Source: Pseudonocardia sp. T1-2H (GTDB lineage Bacteria > Actinomycetota > Actinomycetes > Mycobacteriales > Pseudonocardiaceae). From it: DNA of 64,000 nucleotides. Positions 28,590-38,470 of the stretch are shown in pieces (the first letter of the stretch is position 1; every line of letters starts with the position of its first letter). The notes below the pieces were generated by a model, which saw nothing but the letters and a program-made list of their open reading frames with translations, did not search any database and was not told the DNA's origin. The position numbers were made by a program, and so were the translations under genes. The DNA is taken from NCBI RefSeq assembly GCF_038039215.1, contig NZ_JBBPCL010000001.1:496001-560000 (forward strand), written 5' to 3'.

Positions 28590-29212
28590 TCGTCGACGAT
28601 CACCCCGCCGTCGTCGACGGGGTGCGCGCCTGGTGCGCGGCCGCGGAGCCGCCGATCAGGGTGCTCGCCGCCGGAGCCAGTCCCGGCGTGGCCCTCGCGG
28701 GCGCCGGGGCGGAGGCTGACGTCGTCGTCTTCGACCTGCAACTCGACGGAGCCCCGGCCTTCCGCGCGCTCACCACGCTCGCGGACGCCGGCCGTCGGGT
28801 GATCGTCTACTCGCAGCATGCGGACAGCGACACCGCCCTGCGCTGCCTGGAACTCGGGGCGGCGACGTACCTGACGAAGGCCGAGGGTCCGGAGCACCTG
28901 ATCCCCGCCCTCCAGGCCGTGGCCGACGACCTGCCCTACACCCCTCCGGTGCTGGGCGGCGCGATGGCGGCGGACCGGCACCCGGACCGTCCGGTGCTGT
29001 CCGAGCGGGAGCGCGAGGTGCTGCTCGCGTGGTTCGAGAGCGACTCGAAGCAGCTCGTCGCGCAGCGGTTCCACCTGTCCGCGAAGACGGTCGACACCTA
29101 CATCAACCGGGTACGGATCAAGTACGCGGACGTGGGACGTCCGGCCACGACGAAGGCGGCTCTGGTGGCGAGGGCGCTGCAGGACGGGCTGATCGACCTC
29201 GCCGGCCTCTGA
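28571..29212 (+). CDS. LuxR/NarL-family response regulator
   Basis: A 213-residue regulator. The receiver domain has the acidic pair in IVIVDDHPAV (8-9), the phosphorylation Asp in VVVFDLQLDG (about 54) and the conserved Lys in TYLTKAEG. The C-terminal LuxR HTH (LSEREREVLLAW, SAKTVDTYINRVRIKY) is complete. ATG 28571 has GGAGG 4 bases upstream; ATG 28556 is in frame but lies over the ribosome binding site. It overlaps the second sensor by 19 bases, forming a three-gene operon. Confidence 0.88.
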   Translation: MGPSIVIVDDHPAVVDGVRAWCAAAEPPIRVLAAGASPGVALAGAGAEADVVVFDLQLDGAPAFRALTTLADAGRRVIVYSQHADSDTALRCLELGAATYLTKAEGPEHLIPALQAVADDLPYTPPVLGGAMAADRHPDRPVLSEREREVLLAWFESDSKQLVAQRFHLSAKTVDTYINRVRIKYADVGRPATTKAALVARALQDGLIDLAGL

Positions 29213-29234
29213 GCCCGAGCTCCTCGGCGGGGCG

Positions 29235-29548
29235 TCAGGACACAGAACCCGGCGCCCTCCGGGCCCTGCAGGACCACCCACGGCATGTCCCGCTGCCCAC
29301 GTCCGCCGGGCGCGCACCGCGGGCCACCAGCGCCTCGACCGCGTCCTGCCGAGACTCCCGGATTCGGGGGCGACGTCCGGGTGCACCCGGTTCTTGACGA
29401 CCTCGGCCTCAATGACCGGCGCGGACACGAGATCGAAGATCAGCTCGCCGACGTCCGGGCAGCGCACGTCGACCTCGTCGGGGGGTCGACAGGCCGTGCG
29501 CGGAACCGTCCGCGCGTCGACGACGACGTTCACCAGGCGGGTCGGCAT
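29235..29548 (-). pseudogene. Glyoxalase/VOC-like protein remnant
   Basis: On the minus strand the reading starts MPTRLVNVVVDAR, as in glyoxalase-like VOC proteins. It then jumps to PPDEVDVRCPD and AEVVKNRVHPDVAPES. The C-terminal piece (GQRDMPWVVLQGPEGAGFCVLTPR) lies in a different frame. About 30 residues after the N terminus are missing and at least one frame slip separates the halves. The pieces are in the order expected of one ancestral gene. Confidence 0.6.
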
Positions 29549-29943
29549 GCGGGGAGGCCCACGGCGGGCCGGTGCCGCGGCTCGGGCGTTCCCCCCGTGC
29601 ACGAACACCCGAGCCGCCGTGCCCCGGCGAGGAGGCCGGGTGCCGCCGGCCGACGCAGTGTGCCCCCTGCGATGTCGTCCGGCGGCGAACCCACGCCGAC
29701 CCTATGTCCGCGGGACGCCCGGTCGTGTCGTGCGAACACCCGACAGGTGGCGCGGATGCCCGGCACCCGCGGGGCGGTGGTCCGTGGGTGCCGGGCCCTG
29801 TCGACCGTAGGAGGCCCGGTGCCGCGCCGCTGTCGGGTGAACACCTGACGTGCTGCTCGTCAACGTCCCCACGGCCGGGTCGAGCACGAACCGAGCGTCG
29901 GATGGTGGCCGCATCCGGCCATCGGATCCGAGATCCACTGCGC
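29549..29943. other. Non-coding stretch between remnant and MFS gene
   Basis: No supported gene on either strand. It contains repeated CGAACACCCGA-like words (about 29602 and 29731) and an inverted CACCCGACAG/CTGTCGGGTG pair (about 29737 and 29829). Their meaning is unclear. Confidence 0.4.
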
Positions 29944-31616
29944 TCAGGCCGACGACGGGGACAGCTCCGGGTCCTCCTCTTTGCGGCGCCCGGCCGGTGG
30001 GTCGTGCGGGAGCTCCCGGGTGGACATCAGAGCGAGCAGGGCGAGCAGGGCCGCGGTGAGCAGGCCGACCTTGAGCGACCTGAGTTGGGCCTTGGTGTAG
30101 TCGTCCACAATGGCGGCGGTGGTGGCCTGGTCGAGCTCGGCCTTCTCGGCGGCGGCCTGCACCTGGTCTGCTGAGACGAAGTCGATACCGTTCTCGACGG
30201 CGACACCCACCTGCGTGGCGACCTCGGCACCGATCCGCTGATCCGACTGGATCGTCGTGACGAAGGAGCTGGTCAGGCCGGTCAGCACGATCGCGCCGAT
30301 CAGCGCCACGCCGAGGGAGGAGCCGAGTTGCTGGCCGGTGTACTGCAGCCCGCCTGCCTCCCCCGTCCTGAGGCGTCGACCGAGGACTGCACCACGTTGC
30401 CGAGCTGGGAGACCATGAGTCCCATCCCCACGCCGAGGATCCCCATCGAGACGGCGAACCCGACGTCCTTCAGCTCGGGATCGATCGTGGCGAGCAGGAT
30501 CAGCACCGCCAGCGCCGCGGTGGTGAGTCCGGTCCGGACGATCCCGCGTACGGTGAAGCGGGTCGACAGCCGCGAGCCGGCCGCGGCGGCCAAGAACATG
30601 GTGATCGAGATGGGCAGCATCTTGAGGCCGGTCTGCAGAGCGTTCAGGCCGAGTACGAGCTGCAGGTACAGCGGCACCACGAAGAAGACGCCCATGAGGA
30701 TGAGGTTCTGGCTGAACAGCCCGATCAGGCCCGAGCGAAGCGGAGGGATCCGCAGCAGGCTCAGGTGCACGAGTGGGTCCGCGCCGATCTTCTCCCGGTG
30801 GCGCTGCCACACCGTGAAAGCCCACAGCAGGACGGCGCCGCCTGCGATCATCCAGATGGTCAGCGAGAAGCCCAGCGGAGCGATCGGGGAGCCCTTCGGC
30901 AGCACCCAGCCCCAGGTGCTCGACTGCAGCGTGCCGAGCACGATGACGCCCAGGCCCACGGCCGACATGACGGCGCCCAGATAGTCCAGCCGCGGTTTCG
31001 GCCCGCCGCTCTTGGCGTCGGCGACCTTTCCGGTCATGGCGAGGATGAAGATGACCAACACGACCTCACCGGCGAAGACGACCCGCCAGCTGAGCTCGGT
31101 CGTGGCCCAGCCACCGAGGATCGGGCCCACGGCGATGCCGGCCCCGGAGACGCCACCGATCACCGCGTAGGCCACCTTCCGGGCGGCTCCGGCGAAGTTC
31201 CCCGCGATGAGCGCGGCGAGTGCCGGTAGGACCAGCGCCGCACCGATCCCTTCGAGGATCGACCAGCCCAGTGTCAGCACGGCCACGGTCGGCGCCAACG
31301 CCGTCGTCAGCGAACCGCAACCGTAGACGACCAGGCCGACGACGAACGCCCGGCGGCGGCCGATGATGTCACCGACCTTGGCGCCGGTCAGCATCAACAT
31401 CGCCATGACCAGGCAGTACAGCGTGATCACTGCCTGAATCGTGGTCACCGTGGTGTGGAAGTCGGCCACCAGGGTGCTGATCGACACATTCATCACCGAC
31501 TGGTCGAGCACCATGACGAACTGGGCGGTCGCCAGCGCGATCAGTGGTGCCCAGCGAATCGCCGACCCCGTCGACAATCCGGGCGCTGCCGTATCCGCGG
31601 GTGTTGTGTCCGTCAC
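29944..31616 (-). CDS. DHA2-type MFS drug transporter, one frame slip
   Basis: About 557 residues when joined, consistent with a 14-helix H+-coupled efflux pump. It begins VTDTTPAD; helix 1 carries LDQSVMNVSISTLVADF, a DHA2 hallmark, and the loop 2-3 motif is GAKVGDIIGRRR. After QSSVDAS (about 30370) the frame moves by one base and continues EAGGLQYTGQQLGSSLGVALIG, the usual DHA2 helix-13 region. One missing base in a GGGGG run explains it. No neighbouring TetR regulator is seen. Confidence 0.82.
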
Positions 31617-31943
31617 CGTCAGGTCCCTTCAGTCGTCGAACTAGCGGCTAACCGAAGGTCCGGGCTTCGGACCCGCGAGGCGGCCGGGGATGGCCGAGCC
31701 CCGCAAGGACACAGCTCCCGCGCCCCCTTCGGGAGACCTTGAGAGGGTGGCAGCGGTGCCGTCGGTCGTACCAGGGCCGTTCGGCTCGCCCTAGAGATGC
31801 CAACCGGCCCGTCCTGAGGGGGCACCCGTGATCGTCGGGGCAAGACGTTCGGCGAGCAGAACCCGCACACCGACGTCCGGCTGCGGAAAGATCAACGGCT
31901 AGCCGATCCTGTACCTGTACCGAACTACCGCTTACAGGCATGG
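31617..31943. other. Upstream region of the MFS gene
   Basis: No gene is supported. A small hairpin (GGTCCGGGCTTCGGACC, about 31657) lies some 40 bases upstream of the MFS start and might shape its leader. Confidence 0.4.
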
Positions 31944-32282
31944 ATGAGGCCAGCGCCCCCGTACCGGGCCGCCTCATCGCTCCAGGCACAGCCGAGATGG
32001 GCTCGACCTCGTGTCGGTCACCCCTTCGCAGCATCCCCGCTCGGCGGCGGGCCCGGCTCCCCGGCGCGGCTCTCCGGCGCGGTCCGTGTATCTGGCCGGG
32101 TCTGCGTATCACGCCCAGCCCGGCTATCCGGCCCACTCGTGTACCTGGCCGTCTTCGGGTTCGCGCACGTGATCGACGGCCTGCCGTTCCACCTCGGTTG
32201 CTTCCGCCCGCTGTGGGACGCGCGCCGGCAGACGTTCGCGGACTCGATCTGCGACGCCGTGCTGGTCCACGCGGACTTCTGA
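31944..32282 (+). pseudogene. Probable remnant of an RDD-family membrane protein
   Basis: The 3' end reads GLPFHLGCFRPLWDARRQTFADSI, resembling the C-terminal segment of RDD-family membrane proteins. It is preceded by a Pro/Gly/Ser/Arg-rich stretch like their cytoplasmic N terminus. The membrane helices expected in between are missing apart from one hydrophobic segment. It could instead be an unrelated 112-residue protein. Confidence 0.35.
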
Positions 32283-32333
32283 GCACCGGCGGCGGTGCGA
32301 CCCACGCCACGTCGGCGTGAGAGGCTGACCGCC

Positions 32334-33247
32334 GTGCGCATCAGGATGGGGCGTCTCGTTGCGTCCGCGGTGGTCGTCGGTGCCGTCGTCAGCGGCTGTG
32401 GCAGCGGGCCGAGCCAGGTCGACTCCGCGGTGATCCTCGGCCAGGACTCGATCTCGCTCACCCAGATGCAGGATCAGCTCCGCACCGCCCTGGGGCGCAC
32501 GGACATGGTCCAGCGGATCACGCAGCAGGGCGGGACCACCGAGCAGATCTCCCGGGACGTCGTCACGGCCGCGGTCATGCACCAGCTGCTGGAGCGCGCC
32601 GCCCGGGCCGAGAACATCACGGTCACGGAGGCCCAGGTCGCCGCGGAGACCACGGCGCTCGGCGGCACCGAGGCGGTGCTCGGCCGCACCCTGTTCGACG
32701 AGGGGAACCTGCACGATGCCGTGTGGGACCGGCTCGCCGCCACCGAGCTCGGCCGCAAGTACGCGGACCGGCTGTCCGTCACCGTCGACGTCGCGCTGAC
32801 GACCACTCAGGCCGAGGCCGAGGCGAAGGCCCGCACGATCGCGGCCGGCGGCCCGGCCGCCGAAGCCGTGTTCGACGACAGGAACACCGCCGCCCGCAAC
32901 CAGGTCCTGCGCGTCGGCCAGGACGCGACCCTCGCCGCGACCGCCGCGTTCGGCACCCCCGCGGGCCAGGTCGTCGCGTTCGAGCCGTCCCGGGGCAGGC
33001 CGTCTGGGCCGTCATGCGCGTCACCCGGCGCTCCACGGACGCGCCGCCGAGCGAGCCCTCGGTCGTCTCCTCCACGGACAGCGACTCGCTCGCCGCGATC
33101 GGCCAACGGCTGGTCCAGCCGCTGTCGGACCAGCTCGCGGTCACGGTCAACCCTCGTTACGGCGTGTGGGACCCGGTGCAGATGCGGGTCGTCGCCCCCG
33201 AGCAACGCGGCGGGGTTCTCCTGCCGGTGCAGACCGGGCGGGGCTGA
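32334..33247 (+). CDS. SurA-like N-terminal domain lipoprotein, one frame slip
   Basis: A secreted lipoprotein of about 304 residues. Its signal sequence ends with lipobox VVSGC at about residue 23. The region VILGQDSISLTQMQDQLRTA resembles the SurA/PpiC-associated N-terminal chaperone domain found next to mazG in many actinomycetes. At about 32990 the frame moves by one base; one extra C in TCCCGGGG rejoins EPSPGQAVWAVMRV to the C-terminal part ending LLPVQTGRG. GTG 32334 has GAGAGG upstream; ATG 32346 is the alternative. Confidence 0.72.
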
Positions 33248-33250
33248 CGC

Positions 33251-34168
33251 GTGGCGCCCACCGTCGTCGTCCTGTCCCGGCGGCTCGGCGCCGTCCTGCC
33301 CGCGGCCGCGCTCCCGGCCTTGCGGAACGCCTCGGTCGTGCTCGCGGATCCGAGCGTGCCGGACGAGCTGGTCGCGGCATCGGGCGCCACGCGCGCCGTC
33401 GAGGGCGAGTCCCTGCCGGACGACGCCGTCCTGCTGACGCTCGAACCCGCGCCCGGCGCCGTGGCGACCCCGGAACCGCACGGCGCTGCGCTGCTCGACG
33501 CCGTCGCCGTCATGGACCGCCTGCGCTCGCCCGGCGGCTGCCCCTGGGACGCCGAGCAGACCCACGCCTCGCTGCTGCAGTACCTCGTCGAGGAGTGCTA
33601 CGAGCTTTACCAGGCGATCGAGGACGGCGACCGCGCGGACATGCGCGAGGAACTCGGGGACGTCCTGCTCCAGGTGCTGTTCCACGCCCGGGTCGCGCAG
33701 GAGTCCGCGGAGGCGCCGTTCGGCATCGACGAGGTCGCGTCCGGGCTGGTGGCGAAGCTCGTCGGGCGGCACCCGCACGTCTTCGCCGGCACCGAGCGGA
33801 TCGACACGGCGTCCGTGCAGGAGAGCCGTTGGGAGGAGCTGAAGCGGGCCGAGAAGCAGCGCACGTCGAGTGTCGACGGCGTGCCGCTCGGCCAGCCCGC
33901 GGTCGCCCTCGCCGCGAAGCTCACCAGCCGAACCGCCCGCGCCGGCCTCCCGGACGACCTGCTGCCCACCGGCGGGGGCGTGGGGGAGGAGCTGTTCCGG
34001 GCCGCAGCGAAGGCGAAGCTCGCGGGGATCGACCCGGAGGCCGAGCTGCGCACCGCCGCCCGCCGCTTCGCCGAGCTGGTCCGGGAGGCCGAACGCACCG
34101 CGGCCGCCCAGGGCGCGGACCCGCACGCCCTGGACCCGGAAACCTGGCGCCGAGCCTGGCCCGCCTGA
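33251..34168 (+). CDS. mazG: Nucleoside triphosphate pyrophosphohydrolase MazG
   Basis: Hydrolyses non-canonical or excess NTPs to NMP and PPi. The 305-residue protein has a variable N-terminal region (1-85) and then the MazG domain. RSPGGCPWDAEQTH (about 93) is the family signature, and the metal site EECYEL...DMREELGDVLLQV (about 115-140) is intact. The second domain ends in EAERTAAAQG. It starts 4 bases after the SurA-like gene. Array C follows 31 bases after the stop. Confidence 0.93.
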   Translation: MAPTVVVLSRRLGAVLPAAALPALRNASVVLADPSVPDELVAASGATRAVEGESLPDDAVLLTLEPAPGAVATPEPHGAALLDAVAVMDRLRSPGGCPWDAEQTHASLLQYLVEECYELYQAIEDGDRADMREELGDVLLQVLFHARVAQESAEAPFGIDEVASGLVAKLVGRHPHVFAGTERIDTASVQESRWEELKRAEKQRTSSVDGVPLGQPAVALAAKLTSRTARAGLPDDLLPTGGGVGEELFRAAAKAKLAGIDPEAELRTAARRFAELVREAERTAAAQGADPHALDPETWRRAWPA

Positions 34169-34198
34169 CCGCGCGCCCTTTCCCACGCGCCCTCCCCC

Positions 34199-34286
34199 GC
34201 GAGTCGCGACGTGAGGCCGCGCGAGTCGCGGTGTGGGACCGCGCGAGTCGCGGTTTCGTGTCGCGTGAGGCGGGACTCGGCGCCGT
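34199..34286 (+). repeat. 22-bp-period array C, 4 units
   Basis: Units start at 34199, 34221, 34243 and 34265 (the last is degenerate, GTGAGGCGGG). Core and period equal those of array A. The array begins 31 bases after the mazG stop in sense orientation. Confidence 0.92.
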
Positions 34287-34443
34287 GGCTGTCGAGCCGA
34301 CGGTCTCCCGCAACTCAGAGGTCTGTCAGCCGACGTCCGTAGGGGCCCGGGTCACTGCTCCCGCCGGCATCCTCTCCCCAGGTCGGATGAAGGACGAGAG
34401 CCCGTCAGCATCGGAGGCCGGCGGGGCCCTGGAGGGCGAGCAG

Positions 34444-34836
34444 CTACTTGGTCATCGTGACGACGACGAGCTGACCGGCCGCGAGCTCGCTGCCCGGCTT
34501 CGGGTCGACCTTCGTCACCGTCCAGTTCTCCGGTAGGGCGACAAGCGACTTCCCGGAAGTGGGATCCGCGGCCAGCCGCACGTTCGTGAAGCCCATGCTC
34601 TTGAGCGTGGACTCGGCGATCGCGCCGTTCTGCCCCGTGAGATCCGGCACGGTCAGCGTCGCCGGCGCGGGTGTCTGCGTCGCAGCGGGGGCCGCTGTGA
34701 CGACCGTCGCTGGCGCGGGCACCGTCACGGTCACCGGGGCGGCTGTCGTACCGCCGCCACATCCGGCGAGCGTAAGGAGGGCGGCCAGGGCGGCGCCGCT
34801 CAAGGCGAGACGGGAATACATCAGGGAGCGCTCCAT
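34444..34836 (-). CDS. PASTA-domain lipoprotein
   Basis: A 130-residue exported lipoprotein. A signal peptide with lipobox LTLAGC (Cys about 25) precedes a Thr/Pro/Ala-rich linker (about 30-60) and one PASTA domain (VPDLTGQNGAIAESTLKSMG to VVVTMTK). PASTA domains bind peptidoglycan or beta-lactam-like ligands. With only one domain and no kinase, this is probably a surface-anchored binding protein. An internal ATG five codons in gives a more usual signal peptide. Confidence 0.82.
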   Translation of the reverse strand: MERSLMYSRLALSGAALAALLTLAGCGGGTTAAPVTVTVPAPATVVTAAPAATQTPAPATLTVPDLTGQNGAIAESTLKSMGFTNVRLAADPTSGKSLVALPENWTVTKVDPKPGSELAAGQLVVVTMTK

Positions 34837-35134
34837 TTGTGCTGCTTGTCCCGTGGTATCGGGGTCATCCCGTGAGTGGCGGCGTCGTTACCTGCTGCTG
34901 TCGGCTGGCATGTCTGGTCCTCGTCCATGCGCCATCGGCGCTGATGGCGACGAGGAGCGAGTTGCCACCCGACACCTCGGATGATTTCTCGCCTCCCGCT
35001 GGGCTCAGCGGGCTGGCGGCGTAGTCCGCCCTGGATGCTGCGGCGCCTGGACCGGGCGGTCCGGGCGGCCGGACGGCCGGCTGCGACGCGAGTTCCTCCC
35101 CAGCGGGTGACGCGGCCGACCGTCGCCCACGGCA

Positions 35135-35638
35135 ATGTTCCCGGGCATGCGCACGAGGCTCGCGTCCCACCTGGGCTCTCGTCAGGTCGCTCGTGTCATT
35201 TACGGCGCGATCGTCGGCCTGGCCCTGGTTGTCGCATTGGAGGGCTACCCGCGGACCGCCGGGCAGATGATCGGCTGGCTGCTGGGCACGGCCGTCGCGG
35301 TCGCGCTCGCCGAGTTCTACAGCGAGGTGGTCGGCACCGAGACCAGCGAGCGGCACCGGGTAACCCGTCACCAGTTGCGGCACATGTTCGACGACGCCGC
35401 CGCGGTCGCGTTCGGTGGCGCCTTCCCTGCGGTGTTCTTCCTTCTAGCGGCGGTCGGCGTGATCAGGACGGAAGCCGCCTTTGCGCTGGCGAAACGGGGC
35501 GGGTTCGTGTTGATCGGCTTCTACGGCTACTGGGCGGCCCGTTTCTCCGGCGCTTCGGTTCTCCGGAGCCTGGCACAGGCCGGTCTGGTGGGACTGGTCG
35601 CTGCCTTCCTGATCGTGCTCAAGGCGGCGCTGCACTAG
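35135..35638 (+). CDS. Small integral membrane protein, four helices
   Basis: A 167-residue protein with four hydrophobic segments (about 21-38, 44-60, 92-110 and 140-165) and no signal for export. No family is recognised with confidence; similar small membrane proteins are common in actinomycetes. ATG 35135 or ATG 35147 may be the start; neither has a strong ribosome binding site. Confidence 0.6.
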   Translation: MFPGMRTRLASHLGSRQVARVIYGAIVGLALVVALEGYPRTAGQMIGWLLGTAVAVALAEFYSEVVGTETSERHRVTRHQLRHMFDDAAAVAFGGAFPAVFFLLAAVGVIRTEAAFALAKRGGFVLIGFYGYWAARFSGASVLRSLAQAGLVGLVAAFLIVLKAALH

Positions 35639-35838
35639 CCGCCGGCGCCCACACGGCACCGCGAGCACCCGCAGGCCGTCGGCTGCCAACGGGGTTTCCG
35701 CCCTGCACGGACGCCGAATTCACCCGGGCTGGATGAGGTGCCCGACCGGCCAGGCTCGGAGCCCATGAGTCGGACCGTTGGCGCACTGCGTGCCGGTCGG
35801 CGTCGTGGAGGCACGACCCTTAGGCGGAGGGAATATCC

Positions 35839-36010
35839 ATGCGAATTGTTGTTGATTTGAATCGGGTATGCGCAATGCCCTCCGCTGGCGCCGGAGGTTC
35901 TCCAGCTCAGCGGTGAGGAGGCGCTGCTGTATGACCCCAACCCGGCGGACTCGCTGCGCCAGCACGTCCTGCGAGCCGCGGCATCCTCCATGACGGCAAG
36001 ATCCAAGTAG
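35839..36010 (+). pseudogene. Ferredoxin remnant (3Fe-4S/4Fe-4S, P450-associated type)
   Basis: ATG 35839 with GGAGGGA upstream starts MRIVVDLNR, as in short actinobacterial ferredoxins. A few bases then appear to be missing and the reading continues one frame over as GYAQCPPLAPEVLQLSG and EEALLYDPNPADSLRQHVLR. It ends SSMTARSK where CPVQAI would be expected. The first cluster Cys and the last Cys-Pro motif are gone, so no working cluster site remains. Confidence 0.65.
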
Positions 36011-36130
36011 CGATCAAGGCGCTAAGTGCGACTGCGCGGGAACCATGCGGAGACCGAGCGCGTCTGACCGGCGCCTCGAGGTCTGTTCGACGAGCCGTGG
36101 CCGGGCGCAGCGACCGCAGCATGGGCTGAC

Positions 36131-36544
36131 TCAGACCCGCGCCGCGTCGCCGTGCTTGATGACCGTCCAGATCACGACGGCGGAAAGGATCATGATGAGG
36201 ACGGCGCCGACGGGATAGGCCGCGATGAACGCCAGCTGGATGACTCCGTTGAAGCCGGCCACCAGCACCGCGACCACGCGGGCCCACCTGGCCCCGATGA
36301 AGAGCGCGACACCTGCGACCACCTCGACGATGCCCAGTGCTAGCAGTACCCAACCCCACGCGGCCACCCGGAGCGCGACGACGCGCTCGGCGTCGGCCAC
36401 GACGAAGTCGCCTGCGAGGAGTGCCCTCAACCCGTCGATGGCATTCCACACCCCGAGGACGATCAGGATCACGCCGACCGCGACGACCATCCCGAACCAG
36501 CCCGAGCGGCGTTGCGGAAGACCGCCGTGAACGTGTTCACTCAT
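36131..36544 (-). CDS. DUF7144-type four-helix membrane protein
   Basis: A 137-residue integral membrane protein with four helices (about 17-40, 62-80, 86-105 and 112-130). WNAIDGL between helices 1 and 2 and AAWGWVLLALGIVEVVAGVA match the pattern of the DUF7144 family. The function is unknown. A related protein is encoded at 38471-38908 on the far side of the IS110 element. Confidence 0.7.
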   Translation of the reverse strand: MSEHVHGGLPQRRSGWFGMVVAVGVILIVLGVWNAIDGLRALLAGDFVVADAERVVALRVAAWGWVLLALGIVEVVAGVALFIGARWARVVAVLVAGFNGVIQLAFIAAYPVGAVLIMILSAVVIWTVIKHGDAARV

Positions 36545-36835
36545 GTCGTTGGTCTCCTCCGCACTCGAGCCGCTCGCTGCATGCTGCGGGTGTGGGCTGT
36601 GCCGCGCGTCATCCCGTGCGGGTGACCTCTCAACACGGCGGAGCGCATCGCGGTGACGAGGTTCCCGGCTGGTACGGCACAGTCATCGCAGCCCCCGCCC
36701 CGAAGGACGCTGGCGATCTTGCTCAAGTTCGGTGTAGACGACCGGCGTCGCTCTTGACGGTGTTCACCGAGACAGTCGGTCGGTGGCGGTTCGCTCGGCT
36801 GGTGTGCGGGTCCTCGCGCCGCCGCACCGCACGCG

Positions 36836-38122
36836 GTGGCCCGAGAGGTGCCGCACGACCACACCGTCCGTGAGATCGGGGGAGGATCAGAGCGGGTTGC
36901 GGCGCTGGACATCGGCAAGGCGGAGCTGGTGGCCTGCGTCCGGGTTCCCAACCCGGACAGACCGGGCCGCCGCGCGCAGGAGATCACGGCCTACTCGACG
37001 ATGACCCGTTCGCTGCTGGGTCTGGCCGATCGGTTGCGTGAGCTGGGCGTGACCCGGGTGGTCATGGAGGCGACCTCGGATTACTGGAAACCGGTGTTCT
37101 ACCTGCTGGAGTCCCAGGGGTTGGATCCGTGGCTGGTCAACGCCAAAGACGTCAAGCATCTGCCGGGTCGGCCCAAGACCGACAAGCTCGACGCGGTGTG
37201 GCTGGCCAAGGTCACCGAACGGCAGATGATCCGGCCCAGCTTCGTCCCGCCCCCGCAGATCCGGTTGCTGCGCGATCTGACCCGCTACCGCGCCGACCTG
37301 GTGAACACGCGCACCGCGGAGAAGAACCGGGTGGAGAAGCTGCTCGAGGACGCCCAGATCAAGCTGTCGGTGGTGGCCAGCGACATCTTCGGGGTGTCGG
37401 GCCGGGAGATGATGGCGGCGTTGATCGCCGGCGAACGTGACCCGAGGGTGCTCGCGCAGCTGGCCCGCACCGGGATGCGCCCCAAGATCCCGCTGCTGGA
37501 GCAGGCGTTCGTGGGGCGTTTCACCGATCACCACGCGTTCCTGTTGCGCACGATGCTGGCCCGGATCGACGAGGCCGGCGTGGATATCGCCGCGGTCGAA
37601 ACCAAGATCGAGGAGCTGATTACCCCTTTCTCCCAGACGGTCGGGCGTCTCGATGAGATCACCGGGGTCGGACGGACCGCTGCGCACGTGGTGATCGCCG
37701 AGATCGGGGTGGACATGACCCGGTTCCCGACCGCCGCTCACCTGTGCTCCTGGGCCCGGTTCGCCCCCGGGATCAAGGAATCGGCGGGCAGAAACAGCGG
37801 CCGAGGTGCCACCGGGCACGGCAACCCCTACCTGGCCCGTGTCCTCGGCGAGGCGGCCGTGACCGCCGGGAAGACCGACACCTTCCTCGGCGAGCGCTAC
37901 CGGCGCATCGCCCGGCGCCGGGGCAAGAAGAGGGCGATCGTCGCGGTCGGCCGCTCGATCCTGGTCATCATCTGGCACCTGCTGTCTGCCCCCGGCGCCC
38001 GCTACCGTGACCTGGGCTCCGACTTTTACGACAACCGCATCGGGCCGGACCGCAAGAAGCGCAACCACGTCCGGCAACTCGAGGCCCTCGGCTTCACAGT
38101 CACCCTCGAACCCGCGGCCTGA
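36836..38122 (+). CDS. IS110 family transposase
   Basis: A 428-residue transposase. The N-terminal DEDD/RuvC-like domain starts AALDIGKAELVACV (Asp about 25) with EATSDYWKPV and the DKLDAVWLAK segment. The C-terminal Transposase_20 domain has ITGVGRTAAHVVIAEIG and the catalytic Ser region GRNSGRGATGHGNPYL. GTG 36836 is the longest start and GTG 36872 is an alternative. IS110 elements lack typical inverted repeats and encode a guide RNA in a non-coding end. The element limits could not be set. Confidence 0.9.
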   Translation: MAREVPHDHTVREIGGGSERVAALDIGKAELVACVRVPNPDRPGRRAQEITAYSTMTRSLLGLADRLRELGVTRVVMEATSDYWKPVFYLLESQGLDPWLVNAKDVKHLPGRPKTDKLDAVWLAKVTERQMIRPSFVPPPQIRLLRDLTRYRADLVNTRTAEKNRVEKLLEDAQIKLSVVASDIFGVSGREMMAALIAGERDPRVLAQLARTGMRPKIPLLEQAFVGRFTDHHAFLLRTMLARIDEAGVDIAAVETKIEELITPFSQTVGRLDEITGVGRTAAHVVIAEIGVDMTRFPTAAHLCSWARFAPGIKESAGRNSGRGATGHGNPYLARVLGEAAVTAGKTDTFLGERYRRIARRRGKKRAIVAVGRSILVIIWHLLSAPGARYRDLGSDFYDNRIGPDRKKRNHVRQLEALGFTVTLEPAA

Positions 38123-38470
38123 GCACCACCACAGCCCGACCCCGACACGCACCTGGCCGGTGGGCCCCGTTCGCCCGTCCCGACTCATTTTCGGATTAGG
38201 ACCAGGTTTCGCCGTCGGAGCTGTAGCCCCCACCTGCTCCGAGCGGGTGGCGATCGTCAGCGACGAGACCTGGCTGCGGCCCACGCTGCGCTGCTTTCCT
38301 CCTGGTGCCGGGCTTTGTGCGAAGCTTTCCGGTCGCTGAGCTCGAGACGGCGAAGCGATGGGTCTCCGCCGGAGAGCACGCCGCTCCTGTTGCCGGTCCG
38401 GCGGCGGCGTCCGGACCGTCGACGGGCGGACCGTCTCACGAGAGGACGACGACGGTCTTCCTCCGGACCG
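38123..38470. other. Downstream flank of IS110 transposase
   Basis: No gene is supported. The first part may include the non-coding end of the IS110 element. The stretch has many GC-rich words but no clear hairpin or repeat that would mark the boundary. Confidence 0.4.

Noticed and set aside
29285..29848. Small forward-strand gene in the 29.3-29.8 kb stretch
   Set aside because: No ribosome binding site or recognisable motif, and the reverse strand holds an identifiable VOC remnant.
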